A stretch of 64,000 nucleotides of DNA from an uncultured Oscillospiraceae bacterium (GCA_947624385.1 CANQJZ010000004.1:18182-82181), one strand, 5' to 3'. Positions 7,816 through 17,875 are shown, numbered from the stretch's first letter. Notes: a model not told the origin generated them from the sequence alone. Translations and numbers: made by a program.

Positions 7816-10773
7816 ATGGCACAGAAGAAAACGACTGCGGGCCGGAGCACGGCGAAAAAGCCGGCCTCCACGTCCCGGAGCGCCACAACAAAAAAGAAGA
7901 CGACCGCCTCCCGGAGCACCGGTACCCGGTCCAGCGCGCCCGCCAAGCGGTCCGGCGCCAAGACGACCAGATCCGGCGGTTCCAGGACCAGCGCGTCCAA
8001 GACGGCCAGCACCAAGCGTGCGGCCCCTAAGGCCAGCGGCGCCAGGTCCGCGCCGGAGGTCCAGTCCCGGCAGCCCATCCGCCGTCAGGCGGGGTCATGG
8101 GCGCTGCTGTTTCTGGGGCTGATCGCCGGCATCGGGTACTTCCCGGTGGACGCATGGCTGGTGGCCGGTATACGAAACATAGCCTCGGGCCTGTTCGGCT
8201 GGGGGTTTTATCTGCTGCCCGTGTGTCTGCTGGCGGGGGCGCTGATACTGGCGTTTCAGCGGGAGCAGCCCGTGGCGGCGCGGGTGGTGAGCGCGCTGCT
8301 GCTGCCCGTGGTGTTCGGCGCGTTCATCCATCTGCTGCTGTTCGCCCAGGACAACGTGTTCTCCATCGGCCTGGGGGACGGATTTCGCAAGCTGTGGCAG
8401 TACGGGCAGTATCTGACCGAGTACTGCGGCGGCGCGGTCAGCGGGGCGCTCGGCATCGCGCTGAAGAAGTCCGTGGGCATCATCGGCGGGTTCGTGGTGC
8501 TGGTGGTGGCGTTCTGTCTGCTGCTGCTGCAGGCCGCCAATCTGTCCGTGGTGGAGCTCTGGGGCTGGTTCAAGGAAAGGCCCAGGCCGGAGTACCCGCC
8601 GGAGGACGATTTCTTCGAGCCCGGCGAGGACGAGGGCTTCGCTGAGGAGGACTATCTCTTCCCCCTGGACGGCGGCAAGCCCATCCGGAAAACCGAGCCT
8701 GTAGTCGAGCCCCCCGCGCCCAAGCGTCAGAACAGGGCCCAGAGCGCGCCCAGGGCCCAGCCGGTCCCGGCCAGGGAGCCGACGCCGGCGGATACCCTGA
8801 CGGCGGAGGAAAAGATCATCCGCCGCCGGAATTTCTACGACCAGAGCCGGGAGCAGGAAAAGGACCTTCTCTTCGCCCAGTTCGACCTGGACCCGGTCCA
8901 GCCCGCGGCCCCGGAAAAGCCCAAAGTCCCCAAGGCCAAGGACCGGCCCAGGCCTGTTCCCACGGCCCGCAAGCCCGCCCCCTCCCCTACCGACGACGTG
9001 CAGCCCATGACGCCGGAGGAGGCGGCCGACATCGCCGGGGTGGAAATACAGTCCGCGGACATGGACGAGGCCGCCAAGGCCCCCAAAAAGGAGAAGATCG
9101 ACGTGGCCGCCGAGGGCGCGGCCATCGCCCAGGCCATCGAGGCGGACGCGGACGAGGACAGGCCCGAGTACGTCTATCCGCCGGTGGACCTGCTCAATTC
9201 CAGCGGCGACGAGACATACGAGGCCGACGGGGACATCGACGAGATGGAGGCCCAATTGGAGAGCGCCGTGCGCAGCTTCGGCGTGGGCGCAAGCGTGGTG
9301 GGCGCGGTGTACGGCCCCACCATCACCCGCTATGAGATGAAGCTGGACCAGGGCGTGAAGCTCAATAAGATCACCAACCTGGCCGGGGATATCGCCCTGA
9401 GTCTGGGCGTGAAGAGCGTGCGTATCGCGCCGGTGCCGGACAAGATCTCCACCGTGGGTGTGGAGGTGCCCAACAAGAGCGTGCGGACCGTGTGGCTCGG
9501 CGACCTGGTGGACTCCGACGCCTTCCGGGGCGATAAAAACAAGCTGTGCGTGGCCCTGGGCAAGGACATCGGCGGCAGCGTGGTGCTGTGCAACCTGGCG
9601 AAAATGCCCCACCTGCTCATCGCCGGTACCACCGGCTCGGGCAAATCCGTGTGCGTCAACTCTATGATCCTGAGTTTGCTCTATAAGTCCACGCCCGACG
9701 AGGTCCGCATGATCATGATCGACCCCAAGATGGTGGAGTTCGTGGTCTACAACGGCATGCCCCATCTCTACGTGCCCGTGGTCACCGACGCGAAAAAGGC
9801 GGCGGGGGCCCTGCAGTGGGCGGTGGTGGAGATGCTCAAGCGCTACCGGCTGTTCTCCGAATCCGGCGTGCGGGACCTGGCCAGCTACAACACCATCCAG
9901 CGCCGGGAGGGCGGGGAGACATTGCCCCAGGTGGTCATCTTCATCGACGAGCTGGCCGACCTGATGATGGTGGCGTCCAAGGAAGTGGAGGAATCCGTGT
10001 GCCGGGTGGCCCAGATGGGCCGCGCCGCCGGCATGCACCTGGTCATCGCCACCCAGAGCCCACGTGCCGACGTGATCACGGGCCTGATGAAGGCCAATAT
10101 CCCCAGCCGTATCGCCCTTTCCGTGTCCGGGCCGCTGGAAAGCCGTATCATCCTGGACCAGCAGGGGGCGGAAAAGCTTCTGGGCAACGGCGACATGCTC
10201 TACTCCCCCATCGGCAGCAAGCCGGTGCGGCTCCAAGGCGCCTTCGTCACCGACGAGGAGCGGGAGGAGATCATCAACTTCGTGAAGAAGGAGGCCGAGG
10301 CCGAGTACTCCGACGAGATACTGGCGGAGATCGAGAAGGCCGCGGCGGACAAGGACGCCAAGAACGCCCCCGCCGAGGAGGAGTCCGGCGGCAAGGGCGA
10401 TTACGACGAGCTGCTGCCCCAGGCGGTGGACGTGATATTCGAGACGAAACAGGCGTCCGTCTCCATGCTCCAGCGGCGGCTGAAGCTGGGCTATTCCCGG
10501 GCCGCCCGGCTCATCGACCAACTGGAGGAAGTGGGCGTGGTGGGGCCCTACGAGGGGTCCAAGCCCAGGCAGATCGTCATCACCAAGCAGCAGTGGCAGG
10601 AGATGCAGTACGCCCAGGGTACCGCCCCCGTGGACACCATCGCCCGGGAATTTGCCCAGGTGTCCGAGAGCGACGAGTTCGCCCAAACGGAGGAAGAGAC
10701 GCAGGCCGACCTGCCGCCCTTCGACCTGGACGATGAAGACAGTGACGACGCCGGGGAGGATGAAACGCTGTGA
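7816..10773 (+). CDS. FtsK/SpoIIIE-family DNA translocase with long basic Ser/Thr/Lys/Ala-rich N-terminus
   Basis: 985 aa; MPHLLIAGTTGSGKSVCVNSMILSLLYKSTPDEVRMIMIDPKMVEF, FIDELADLMMVA, C-terminal gamma domain VSMLQRRLKLGYSRAARLIDQLEEVGVVGPYEGSKPRQI. Confidence 0.95.
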   Translation: MAQKKTTAGRSTAKKPASTSRSATTKKKTTASRSTGTRSSAPAKRSGAKTTRSGGSRTSASKTASTKRAAPKASGARSAPEVQSRQPIRRQAGSWALLFLGLIAGIGYFPVDAWLVAGIRNIASGLFGWGFYLLPVCLLAGALILAFQREQPVAARVVSALLLPVVFGAFIHLLLFAQDNVFSIGLGDGFRKLWQYGQYLTEYCGGAVSGALGIALKKSVGIIGGFVVLVVAFCLLLLQAANLSVVELWGWFKERPRPEYPPEDDFFEPGEDEGFAEEDYLFPLDGGKPIRKTEPVVEPPAPKRQNRAQSAPRAQPVPAREPTPADTLTAEEKIIRRRNFYDQSREQEKDLLFAQFDLDPVQPAAPEKPKVPKAKDRPRPVPTARKPAPSPTDDVQPMTPEEAADIAGVEIQSADMDEAAKAPKKEKIDVAAEGAAIAQAIEADADEDRPEYVYPPVDLLNSSGDETYEADGDIDEMEAQLESAVRSFGVGASVVGAVYGPTITRYEMKLDQGVKLNKITNLAGDIALSLGVKSVRIAPVPDKISTVGVEVPNKSVRTVWLGDLVDSDAFRGDKNKLCVALGKDIGGSVVLCNLAKMPHLLIAGTTGSGKSVCVNSMILSLLYKSTPDEVRMIMIDPKMVEFVVYNGMPHLYVPVVTDAKKAAGALQWAVVEMLKRYRLFSESGVRDLASYNTIQRREGGETLPQVVIFIDELADLMMVASKEVEESVCRVAQMGRAAGMHLVIATQSPRADVITGLMKANIPSRIALSVSGPLESRIILDQQGAEKLLGNGDMLYSPIGSKPVRLQGAFVTDEEREEIINFVKKEAEAEYSDEILAEIEKAAADKDAKNAPAEEESGGKGDYDELLPQAVDVIFETKQASVSMLQRRLKLGYSRAARLIDQLEEVGVVGPYEGSKPRQIVITKQQWQEMQYAQGTAPVDTIAREFAQVSESDEFAQTEEETQADLPPFDLDDEDSDDAGEDETL

Positions 10774-11180
10774 CGGAATTGACCGCGCCGGTGGACGAGC
10801 ACGTCCTGCAGGGGCTTGGAACGCTGGAATTGGCGTACGTGGGCGACGGTGTGTTTGAGCTTCTGGTCCGCACGGCGCTTATCCGCCAGGGAGGCGGCCG
10901 GGTGGGTGATCTGCACCGCTCGGCGGTGGCCTACGTGGCCGCGCCGGCCCAGGCGGCGGCGCTGGAAAGGCTGCTGCCGACGCTGATGGAGGAGGAAGAA
11001 AGGATCGTCCACCGGGGCCGCAACGCCCATGTCCACGGCTGCCCCGCCGGGTGTACCCCGGCCCAGTATCATGCCGCCACGGCGCTGGAGGCGCTGTTCG
11101 GCTGGCTGTGGCTGGCGGGCCGGACAGAGCGGGTGCGGGCGCTGTTCGCCGAAATATGGGAGGAAAATCATGCCTCTTGA
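10770..11180 (+). CDS. mrnC: Mini-ribonuclease III
   Basis: GTG start overlapping the ftsK stop (GTGA); LELAYVGDGVFELLVRTALI, EEERIVHRGRNAH, YHAATALEALFGWLWLAGRTERV. Confidence 0.85.
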   Translation: MTELTAPVDEHVLQGLGTLELAYVGDGVFELLVRTALIRQGGGRVGDLHRSAVAYVAAPAQAAALERLLPTLMEEEERIVHRGRNAHVHGCPAGCTPAQYHAATALEALFGWLWLAGRTERVRALFAEIWEENHAS

Positions 11181-12762
11181 CGCCGTATTTATAACCGAAT
11201 TGGGCCGGGAGCTTCATGAAAAGCTCGCCGGCAGCAAGATCGACCGTGTCCACCAGCCGGAAAAGGACACGGTCGTGCTCACCCTGCGGGGCAACCGGGG
11301 CAACGCCCGGCTGGTGTTGTGCTTCGGCTCCGGGTCGGCCCGGGTGTGCCTGACCCAGGCGGAGTACGAAAATCCCGCCCAGCCGCCCATGTTCTGTATG
11401 CTCCTGCGCAAGCACATTCTGGGCGCACGGGTCACGGCGGTGGAGCAGCCGGAAAATGAGCGGATGCTGCTTATCCGCCTGGTGGCCTTTGACGAGCTGG
11501 GCCGGGCGGCGGAGAAAACCATCGCCATGGAGATGCTGGGCCGCAACGCAAACCTCATTTTGATCGACGCCGACGGCCGTATTCTGGACGCGGCCCGCCG
11601 GGTGGACGAGGAGATGAGCCCCCTGCGCCAGCTTCTGCCGGGGCTTATCTACCGGCTGCCGCCCAAGCCCGCGCCGGGGAAATTCTCCGGCCTGTCGCCG
11701 CTGATACGGCGGGAGATGGAGTGGCGGGGCCTGCCGCCGGTGTTGGAGAGTTTGGAAGGCTTGGAGCGGACCCCCACCATGCTGGTGGAGGACGGCAAGG
11801 CCGTGGACTTCACCTTTATGCCCATTTTGCAGTACGGGCCGCGCACGGAGAGCGTGAGCTATCCGGGCTGGTCCGACCTGTTGGAGGCGTTTTACGCCGA
11901 GAAGGACCGGACCGAGCACCTGAAAAGCCGGGCCCGGAGCCTGGCCAAGCTGGTGCGCAGCGCCAAGAGCCGGACGGAGAAAAAGCTGGCCCTGCGTCTG
12001 CGGGAGCTGGAAGCCACCCAGGACCGGGAGGCGGACAAGCGCCGGGGCGATTTAATTACCGCCAATATATGGCGGATGAAGCCAGGCATGTCCAGCGTGA
12101 CGCTGGAGGATTTTTACGAGCAGGACACTCCCCTGGTGGACGTGCCTCTGGACCCGCGCAAGTCCCCCCAGCAGAACGCGGCGGCGTATTACAAACAGTA
12201 CGCCAAGAAAAAAACCGCACGGGAACACCTGGTGGGCCTTATCGGGGAGAACCGGATGGAGGCGGAGTACCTCAGCTCCATCGCCGTGGAGCTGGACCGG
12301 GCCCAGACCCAGAGCGATTTAGAGGTGATACGCCAGGAGCTGGTCAAGGCCGGTTATGTGCGGGAGGCCAAGGCCAAGGGCAAGCGCCGGGAAAAGCCGG
12401 CCCAGCCTCTGCGGTTCGTCACCTCGGCGGGGCTGGAGGTGCTGGTGGGCCGGAGCAACCTGCAAAACGACGAGCTGACGTTCAAAACCGCCCGGCGCAC
12501 GGACCTGTGGCTGCACGCGCAGAAGCTCCACGGAGCCCACGTGATATTGCGCTGCGAGGGCGCAGAGCCGGACGAGCAGTCCATATACGAGGCGGCCTCG
12601 CTGGCGGCGTTTTACTCCGAGGGCGGTCAGGCCGGGCGGGTGGCGGTGGACGTGACCCAGGTCCGGTTCGTGAAAAAGCAAAAAGGCGCCCGCCCCGGCA
12701 TGGTGCTGTACACGGACCAAAGAACGATCATGGCGGAACCGAGGAAAGAGATATCATCCTAA
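11170..12762 (+). CDS. rqcH: Rqc2/RqcH-family (NFACT; fibronectin-binding-like) protein
   Basis: MPLDAVFITELGRELHEKLAGSKIDRVHQPEKDTVVLTLRG..., NFACT-R region LEVLVGRSNLQNDELTFKTARRTDLWLHAQKLHGAHVIL. Confidence 0.92.
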   Translation: MPLDAVFITELGRELHEKLAGSKIDRVHQPEKDTVVLTLRGNRGNARLVLCFGSGSARVCLTQAEYENPAQPPMFCMLLRKHILGARVTAVEQPENERMLLIRLVAFDELGRAAEKTIAMEMLGRNANLILIDADGRILDAARRVDEEMSPLRQLLPGLIYRLPPKPAPGKFSGLSPLIRREMEWRGLPPVLESLEGLERTPTMLVEDGKAVDFTFMPILQYGPRTESVSYPGWSDLLEAFYAEKDRTEHLKSRARSLAKLVRSAKSRTEKKLALRLRELEATQDREADKRRGDLITANIWRMKPGMSSVTLEDFYEQDTPLVDVPLDPRKSPQQNAAAYYKQYAKKKTAREHLVGLIGENRMEAEYLSSIAVELDRAQTQSDLEVIRQELVKAGYVREAKAKGKRREKPAQPLRFVTSAGLEVLVGRSNLQNDELTFKTARRTDLWLHAQKLHGAHVILRCEGAEPDEQSIYEAASLAAFYSEGGQAGRVAVDVTQVRFVKKQKGARPGMVLYTDQRTIMAEPRKEISS

Positions 12763-12778
12763 ACAGGGGGGAAAGCAT

Positions 12779-13366
12779 ATGGTAACGATTCGACCGCTGC
12801 GCCCGGAGCTATGCGAGGATTGGCTCGGGTTTTTTGAAAAAATCGCGTTTGGCGATCATGGGGAGTGGGCGTTTTGCTATTGTCTGGAGGGGCATTTGGA
12901 TCGGGAGACCGACGACAAATTGACAGAGCCAAATGACCGCAGGAAAAAAGCCGTTGAATTGATCGAAACGGGTGAAATGCAGGGGTATCTTGCTTATTTG
13001 GATAATACGGTCGTCGGTTGGTGCAACGCCAACGATCGAAAAAACTATAAATACATTGCCGAAATGTTTCAGAAGATCGGCTATCAGCCAAATGATAAGA
13101 AAGACGCAAAGGTAAAGTCGATTTTCTGCTTTGTGGTCGCGCCCGAATATCGGGGGAAAGGGATCGCGCAAAGTCTGCTGGAACGCGTATGTGAAGACGC
13201 GGCGCGGGACGGATATTCCTGTGTAGAGGCCTATCCGTTTGCAGATAAAAAATTCGAGTATCAGTATCATGGAACCGCCGGTATGTATGAGAGAAACAGC
13301 TTTTTTGAAATCGCGGATCTGAATTATGTGAAAGTCGTGCGTAAAAATTTGATTTGCCAGAAATAA
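12779..13366 (+). CDS. GNAT-family N-acetyltransferase
   Basis: 195 aa; KSIFCFVVAPEYRGKGIAQSLLERVCEDAARDGYSCVEAYPF (acetyl-CoA binding motif). Visibly more AT-rich than neighbours. Confidence 0.85.
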   Translation: MVTIRPLRPELCEDWLGFFEKIAFGDHGEWAFCYCLEGHLDRETDDKLTEPNDRRKKAVELIETGEMQGYLAYLDNTVVGWCNANDRKNYKYIAEMFQKIGYQPNDKKDAKVKSIFCFVVAPEYRGKGIAQSLLERVCEDAARDGYSCVEAYPFADKKFEYQYHGTAGMYERNSFFEIADLNYVKVVRKNLICQK

Positions 13367-13395
13367 CAAAAAACCTGCCCGATGGCAGGTTTTTT
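13366..13395. terminator. Intrinsic bidirectional terminator between convergent genes
   Basis: AAAAAACCTGCCcgatGGCAGGTTTTTTG. Confidence 0.9.
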
Positions 13396-13397
13396 GT

Positions 13398-14480
13398 TTA
13401 CCGTCCCGTGAGAAGGCCGATGGCGTTGGCCAGAAGCTCCGCCGCGCCGGAGCGGGTGAGCACCGCCTCCACGTCCTCCCAGTCGTAGGGCATGACCCCG
13501 GCGGCGGTGAGATTCGCCACGGCCTGGGCCCAGGGCTGGCCGCCGTTTTCCTCCCCCACGTAGGCCGCCGCGCTGACCACGTTGGTCACGCCAAGAACGG
13601 CGTTCAGCGTCACACAGGCCTCCTGCATGGTGATGGGCTCGGCCGGGTCATAGGTCGCGCCGGTGGCGGTGGACTGGCCGGTGATATAGCCGTTCATGAG
13701 AGCCGTGGCCACATAGGGCTTGAGCCAGGGGCCGATGGACTCGTCGTCCTGAAAGCCGGTGGAGCTGACGCCCTTAAGCACGTCGCAGTCCGCCGCCGTC
13801 ATGCACATGGTGAGAAACTCGCCCCGGCTCACTTCCGCGTCCGGGTGGAACACGTAATCGCTGCCCACGTTCTCCGCCGTGAACACCCCGGCTTCCGTGA
13901 GGGCGATGGCCGCGTACTCACAGCCCTGGCCGGTCAGGTCGGAATAGGTCACCTTGGACTTCTGCTTGATAAGCTTGATGATGACCGTGCCCTCCTGGGA
14001 GGCGTTGCCGGCGCTGTCCACGGCCCGGAAGCCGAAGTAGTCCTTGCCCCGCTTGCCCTCTTTGGGGGTGTAGACGAAATAGCCCTGGGCGGAAAGCTCC
14101 ACCGTGCCCTTCATGGGCTGGGTACACAGCTCGTAGGTCAGCGCATCGCCCTCCGCGTCATGGGCGGAGAGCTGGCCGCCCACGGACACGCCCCGGTAGG
14201 TCTCGATCTGCTGGTTCTCCGCCACGGGCGGGGTGTTCTCCTTCCCCGGCTGGGCGGCGTTGGCGTCGGCGTTATTGGCGGCGTAGGCGCCGCCGCTGAC
14301 GGATACCACCGACTGGCTGGGGCCGATCTGACCGTCGGTCATGTCGGCGTCGGCGGCCGTGTCGGCGCCGGTGACCTTCGTCCAGTCGGTCACGTCCCGG
14401 ACCGGCCCGGCGGCCAGCGCCGGCACAGCCCCCAGGACCATGACCGACAGCAGTATCCACGCGATCAAAGTTCGTTTCAT
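13398..14480 (-). CDS. Secreted protein with Ig/cadherin-like domain and S-layer homology domains
   Basis: Signal peptide MKRTLIAWILLSVMVLGAVPALAA; SVGGQLSAHDAEGDALTYELCTQPMKGTVELSAQGYFVYTPKEGKRGKDYFGFRAVDSAGN; SLH-like FHPDAEVSRGEFLTMCM. Confidence 0.8.
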   Translation of the reverse strand: MKRTLIAWILLSVMVLGAVPALAAGPVRDVTDWTKVTGADTAADADMTDGQIGPSQSVVSVSGGAYAANNADANAAQPGKENTPPVAENQQIETYRGVSVGGQLSAHDAEGDALTYELCTQPMKGTVELSAQGYFVYTPKEGKRGKDYFGFRAVDSAGNASQEGTVIIKLIKQKSKVTYSDLTGQGCEYAAIALTEAGVFTAENVGSDYVFHPDAEVSRGEFLTMCMTAADCDVLKGVSSTGFQDDESIGPWLKPYVATALMNGYITGQSTATGATYDPAEPITMQEACVTLNAVLGVTNVVSAAAYVGEENGGQPWAQAVANLTAAGVMPYDWEDVEAVLTRSGAAELLANAIGLLTGR

Positions 14481-14664
14481 GTAACGTTCCTCCATATTGA
14501 TTTGTACCGTTATTCTGTACGGCCCACGTGCAAATTATTCCCAGAGACATCATAATCGCGGGTCCACCCGGTTATGCCAAACTTCTTTCGCGCTTTCGCT
14601 TGTAGTTTGCCGCCGGGTGTACTATACTGGAACCATCTGAACAACGAAAGGAGCGCGTTTTTCT

Positions 14665-15183
14665 ATGCTGGACAAAAACATCGCGGCCATGCTGAACGAC
14701 CAGATCAACAAGGAGCTTTACTCGGCCTATCTCTATCTGGACTTTGCCAACTACTACGCCGACGAGGGCCTGGACGGCTTCGCCCACTGGTACGAGGTCC
14801 AGGCCCAGGAGGAGCGGGACCACGCCTTCATGCTCCGCCGGTACCTCATCAACAGCGGCGTGCGGGTGCGGTTCGAGGCCGTGGCAAAGCCCGACAAGAG
14901 CTTTTCCGACCATTTGGCCCCGCTGCAGGCCGGGTTCGAGCACGAGCAGTACGTGACCTCGCTCATCACGGCCATCTACCACGCCGCCTTCGAGCAGAAG
15001 GATTACAAGACAATGCAGTTTTTGGACTGGTTCATCAAGGAGCAGGGCGAGGAGGAGGCCACCGCCGAGGATATGGTCAAGAAGATGAAGCTCTTCGGCT
15101 CCGACGCCCGGGGGCTTTACGCCCTGAACCAGGAGCTGGCCGCACGGGTGTACGCCCCGTCCGCCACCGGCCCGGCCATGTGA
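14665..15183 (+). CDS. ftnA: Ferritin
   Basis: MLDKNIAAMLNDQINKELYSAYLYLDFANYYADEGLDGFAHWYEVQAQEERDHAFMLRRYL; FLDWFIKEQGEEEATAEDMV. Confidence 0.93.
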   Translation: MLDKNIAAMLNDQINKELYSAYLYLDFANYYADEGLDGFAHWYEVQAQEERDHAFMLRRYLINSGVRVRFEAVAKPDKSFSDHLAPLQAGFEHEQYVTSLITAIYHAAFEQKDYKTMQFLDWFIKEQGEEEATAEDMVKKMKLFGSDARGLYALNQELAARVYAPSATGPAM

Positions 15184-15219
15184 ACACAGACCGGTAAATT
15201 TTATAAGGAGGGACCTGAC

Positions 15220-16338
15220 ATGATCGTTGGACTGCCGAAGGAGATAAAAAACAACGAGTTTCGCGTGGGGCTGACCCCCGGCGCGGTGGGCGAGTATGTC
15301 CACGCGGGCAACACCGTGTATGTGGAAAAGGGCGCGGGCCTGGGCGCGGGCTTTGCAGACGCCGAGTACGCCGACAACGGCGCGGTATTGACGGACAGCG
15401 CCGATGAGGTATGGAACAAAGCGGAGATGATCGTCAAGGTCAAGGAGCCTTTGGAGTGCGAGTATAAGTACTTCCGGGAGGGGCTTTTGATCTACACCTA
15501 TTTCCACCTGGCCGCGGACAAGAAACTGACCGAGGCGCTGTTAAAGAGCAAAACCACCGCCATGGCCTACGAGACCATCCTGGGTCCCGGCGGGAAGGGT
15601 CTGCCCTGCCTGTACTGCATGAGCGAGGTGGCCGGGCGGATGGCCGTGCTGGAAGGGGCCAAGTACCTGGAAAAGACGTATGGCGGCCGGGGCGTCATGC
15701 TGGGGGCCGTCCCCGGGTGCGACAAGGCGGACGTGGTCATTCTGGGCGGCGGCAACGCCGGCATCAACGCCTGCCGTATGGCGGTGGGCATGGGAGCGCG
15801 GGTGACCGTGCTGGACATCAACCACCAACGGCTGGCATACCTGGACGAGGTATTTGGAAGCCAGATCACCACGCTCTATTCCAGCCGCGCCAATCTGCTG
15901 CTGGCGCTGGAAAAGGCCGACCTGGTCATCGGGTGCGTCATGCTGGCCCCCGGCCGGGAGTGCGAAAAGCTGGTGAAGCGGGAGGATCTCAAGCGCATGA
16001 AAAAGGGCGCGGTGCTGGTGGACATCGTCATCGACCAGGGCGGCTGCTTCGAGACAAGCCACCCCACCACCCACGCCGACCCGGTGTACGAGGTGGACGG
16101 GATCTTGCACTACTGCGTGGCCAATATCCCCGGCAGCGTACCCCGCACGTCCACGGAGGCGCTTGTCAACTCCACCCTGGCCCACGGCGTCCAGATCACA
16201 AAGCTGGGTCTGGAAAAAGCCTGCAAGGCCGACCCGTGCCTCATGAGCGGGCTCAATACCTACAAGGGCAAGCTGACGTTCGCGGCCGTGGCCGAGGCGC
16301 TGGATATCCCCTACACGGATCCGGATACGCTGATGTAA
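15220..16338 (+). CDS. ald: Alanine dehydrogenase
   Basis: MIVGLPKEIKNNEFRVGLTPGAVGEYVHAGNTVYVEKGAGLGAGF, VVILGGGNAGINACRMAVGMGARVTVLDIN, VLVDIVIDQGGCFETSHPTTHADP. Confidence 0.96.
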   Translation: MIVGLPKEIKNNEFRVGLTPGAVGEYVHAGNTVYVEKGAGLGAGFADAEYADNGAVLTDSADEVWNKAEMIVKVKEPLECEYKYFREGLLIYTYFHLAADKKLTEALLKSKTTAMAYETILGPGGKGLPCLYCMSEVAGRMAVLEGAKYLEKTYGGRGVMLGAVPGCDKADVVILGGGNAGINACRMAVGMGARVTVLDINHQRLAYLDEVFGSQITTLYSSRANLLLALEKADLVIGCVMLAPGRECEKLVKREDLKRMKKGAVLVDIVIDQGGCFETSHPTTHADPVYEVDGILHYCVANIPGSVPRTSTEALVNSTLAHGVQITKLGLEKACKADPCLMSGLNTYKGKLTFAAVAEALDIPYTDPDTLM

Positions 16339-16351
16339 AAAACGTAAAATG

Positions 16352-16528
16352 AACAGGGGGCTGTCATGGGACAGCCCCCTGTGATTTATGTGTCTCTCCC
16401 CCAGTCAGCGCGGAGCGCTGACAGCCCCCTCGTCAGAGGGGGCCTTTTATATGGAAAAATCATTTAAAAAAGCCTCCCTCTGACGAGGGAGGTGGCGCGG
16501 CGTAAGCCGCGACGGAGGGAGAGAAAGC
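16352..16528. repeat. Family A long palindrome plus adjacent terminator
   Basis: ACAGGGGGCTGTcatgggACAGCCCCCTGT (16353-16382), then CTCTCCCCCAGTCAGCGCGGAGCGCTGACAGCCCCCTCGTCAGAGGGGGCC..GCCTCCCTCTGACGAGGGAGGTGGCGCGGCGTAAGCCGCGACGGAGGGAGAG. Confidence 0.85.
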
Positions 16529-16529
16529 C

Positions 16530-17756
16530 TTATTTCCCTCCCGCGTTGAACACAAACTTGTCCAACCTGTCCATGGCCTCGGCGACCAGACTGTGCGGCA
16601 GGGCGAAATTCATGCGCACGGCCCAGGGGTCGTGGAAATCGGCGCCGTCCTGCCAGGCCACGCCCACGTCCCAGCCGGCGCGCAAAAGCTGCTGGTGGGT
16701 AAGGCCCGCCTTTTTGCAAAAGTCCTCGCAGTGCAGGAACATCATATACGTCCCCTCCGGCTTGGCCACCGTGACGCCGGGAAAACGCCGGAGGATGAAG
16801 TCATAGGCGTAGTTGATATTTTCCGAAAGCACCTGGCACAGCTCGTCGGTCCACGCCTTGCCCGTGTCGGAGTACGCGCCCATGAGCGCGTACATGGAGA
16901 GCACATTCATCTGGTTATAGTGGAAGGTGGCGGACATGTGGTCCATCCTGTCCCGCAGACGGCGGTCGTAGATGACGTGATAGCTGCCCACCAGGCCGGC
17001 CAGGTTGAAGGTCTTGCTGGGGGCGTACACGGCGATGGTGCGGCTTTTCGCGTCGGCGCTGACGGTCTGGGTGGGGATATGCTTATGGCCGTTCAGAATG
17101 ATGTCGGACCATATCTCGTCGGAGACGACTATGCAGTCGTTTTCCCGGTAGACCTCCATGGCCTTTTCCAGCTCCCAGCGCTCCCAGACCCGGCCGCAGG
17201 GGTTGTGGGGGGAGCAGAACACGGCCAGGTGGATGCCGTTTTGCTTGAGCCGCCGGTCCATGTCCTCATAGTCCATGCGCCACACGCCCTGGTCGTCCAA
17301 TTTCAGCGGACTTAATTCCGCCGTGCGGCCGGTGTCCTCCAGCACGTGGGTGAAGCCGATATACGTGGGGCTGTGCAGGAGAATTTTTTCGCCCGGCGCG
17401 GAAAACGCCAGCACGGCGCTGGCCACGCAGCCCAGCACGCCGTTTTCATAGCCGATATGCGCCGGGGCCAGACCCTCTACCCCGTGGCGGGTCCGGTGCC
17501 AGTCGATGATGGCGTCGTAATACTCCTGGCGGGGCATAAAATAGCCGTACAGGGGGTGTTCCGTGCGCTCTATGATGGTCCTGGGGATGCTGGGGGCCGT
17601 GGCGAAATTCATGTCCGCCACCCACATGGGGATGGGGGAAAAGCCATCCTTCGGCGCGCCGGGGGCGTTGCCCCAGGCGCCGTCCTGCCCGATCATGTCC
17701 ACGGCGGAGGCGTCCCTGCCCCGCCGGTCCCACGCGGTCTCAAAATCGAATCTCAT
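16530..17756 (-). CDS. MalY/PatB-type PLP-dependent aminotransferase (cystathionine beta-lyase family)
   Basis: MRFDFETAWDRRGRDASAVDMIG...PIPMWVADMNFATAPSIPRTIIERTEHPLYGYF; FCSPHNPCGRVW; SDEIWSDIIL; APSKTFNLAGL. AAGGAG RBS before ATG 17756. Confidence 0.92.
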   Translation of the reverse strand: MRFDFETAWDRRGRDASAVDMIGQDGAWGNAPGAPKDGFSPIPMWVADMNFATAPSIPRTIIERTEHPLYGYFMPRQEYYDAIIDWHRTRHGVEGLAPAHIGYENGVLGCVASAVLAFSAPGEKILLHSPTYIGFTHVLEDTGRTAELSPLKLDDQGVWRMDYEDMDRRLKQNGIHLAVFCSPHNPCGRVWERWELEKAMEVYRENDCIVVSDEIWSDIILNGHKHIPTQTVSADAKSRTIAVYAPSKTFNLAGLVGSYHVIYDRRLRDRMDHMSATFHYNQMNVLSMYALMGAYSDTGKAWTDELCQVLSENINYAYDFILRRFPGVTVAKPEGTYMMFLHCEDFCKKAGLTHQQLLRAGWDVGVAWQDGADFHDPWAVRMNFALPHSLVAEAMDRLDKFVFNAGGK

Positions 17757-17785
17757 AGCGCCCGCTCCTTGTAGTTTTTTGTCCA

Positions 17786-17847
17786 TTGTACCGGAAACAG
17801 GCGGGAAAAACAAGATACTTGCCAGAAGCCGCCTGGTGTTGTACAAT
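17786..17847. promoter_or_regulatory. Divergent promoter region with gapped inverted repeat
   Basis: TTGTAC-6nt-CAGGCGG ... CCGCCTG-5nt-GTACAA; on plus strand TTGCCA (17819) -17 nt- TACAAT (17842). Confidence 0.55.
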
Positions 17848-17875
17848 ACGGTTGCACATTAAGGAGGAAACGTCG

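Noticed and set aside
8095-10686. 863-aa minus-strand ORF antisense to ftsK/spoIIIE
   Set aside because: Shadow ORF; His/Gly/Leu-biased composition, no motif, and ftsK on the other strand is clear.
12779-13366. AT-rich GNAT gene as part of a genomic island
   Set aside because: Composition differs from neighbours, but no flanking repeats, integrase or duplicated ends were seen; reported only as a CDS.
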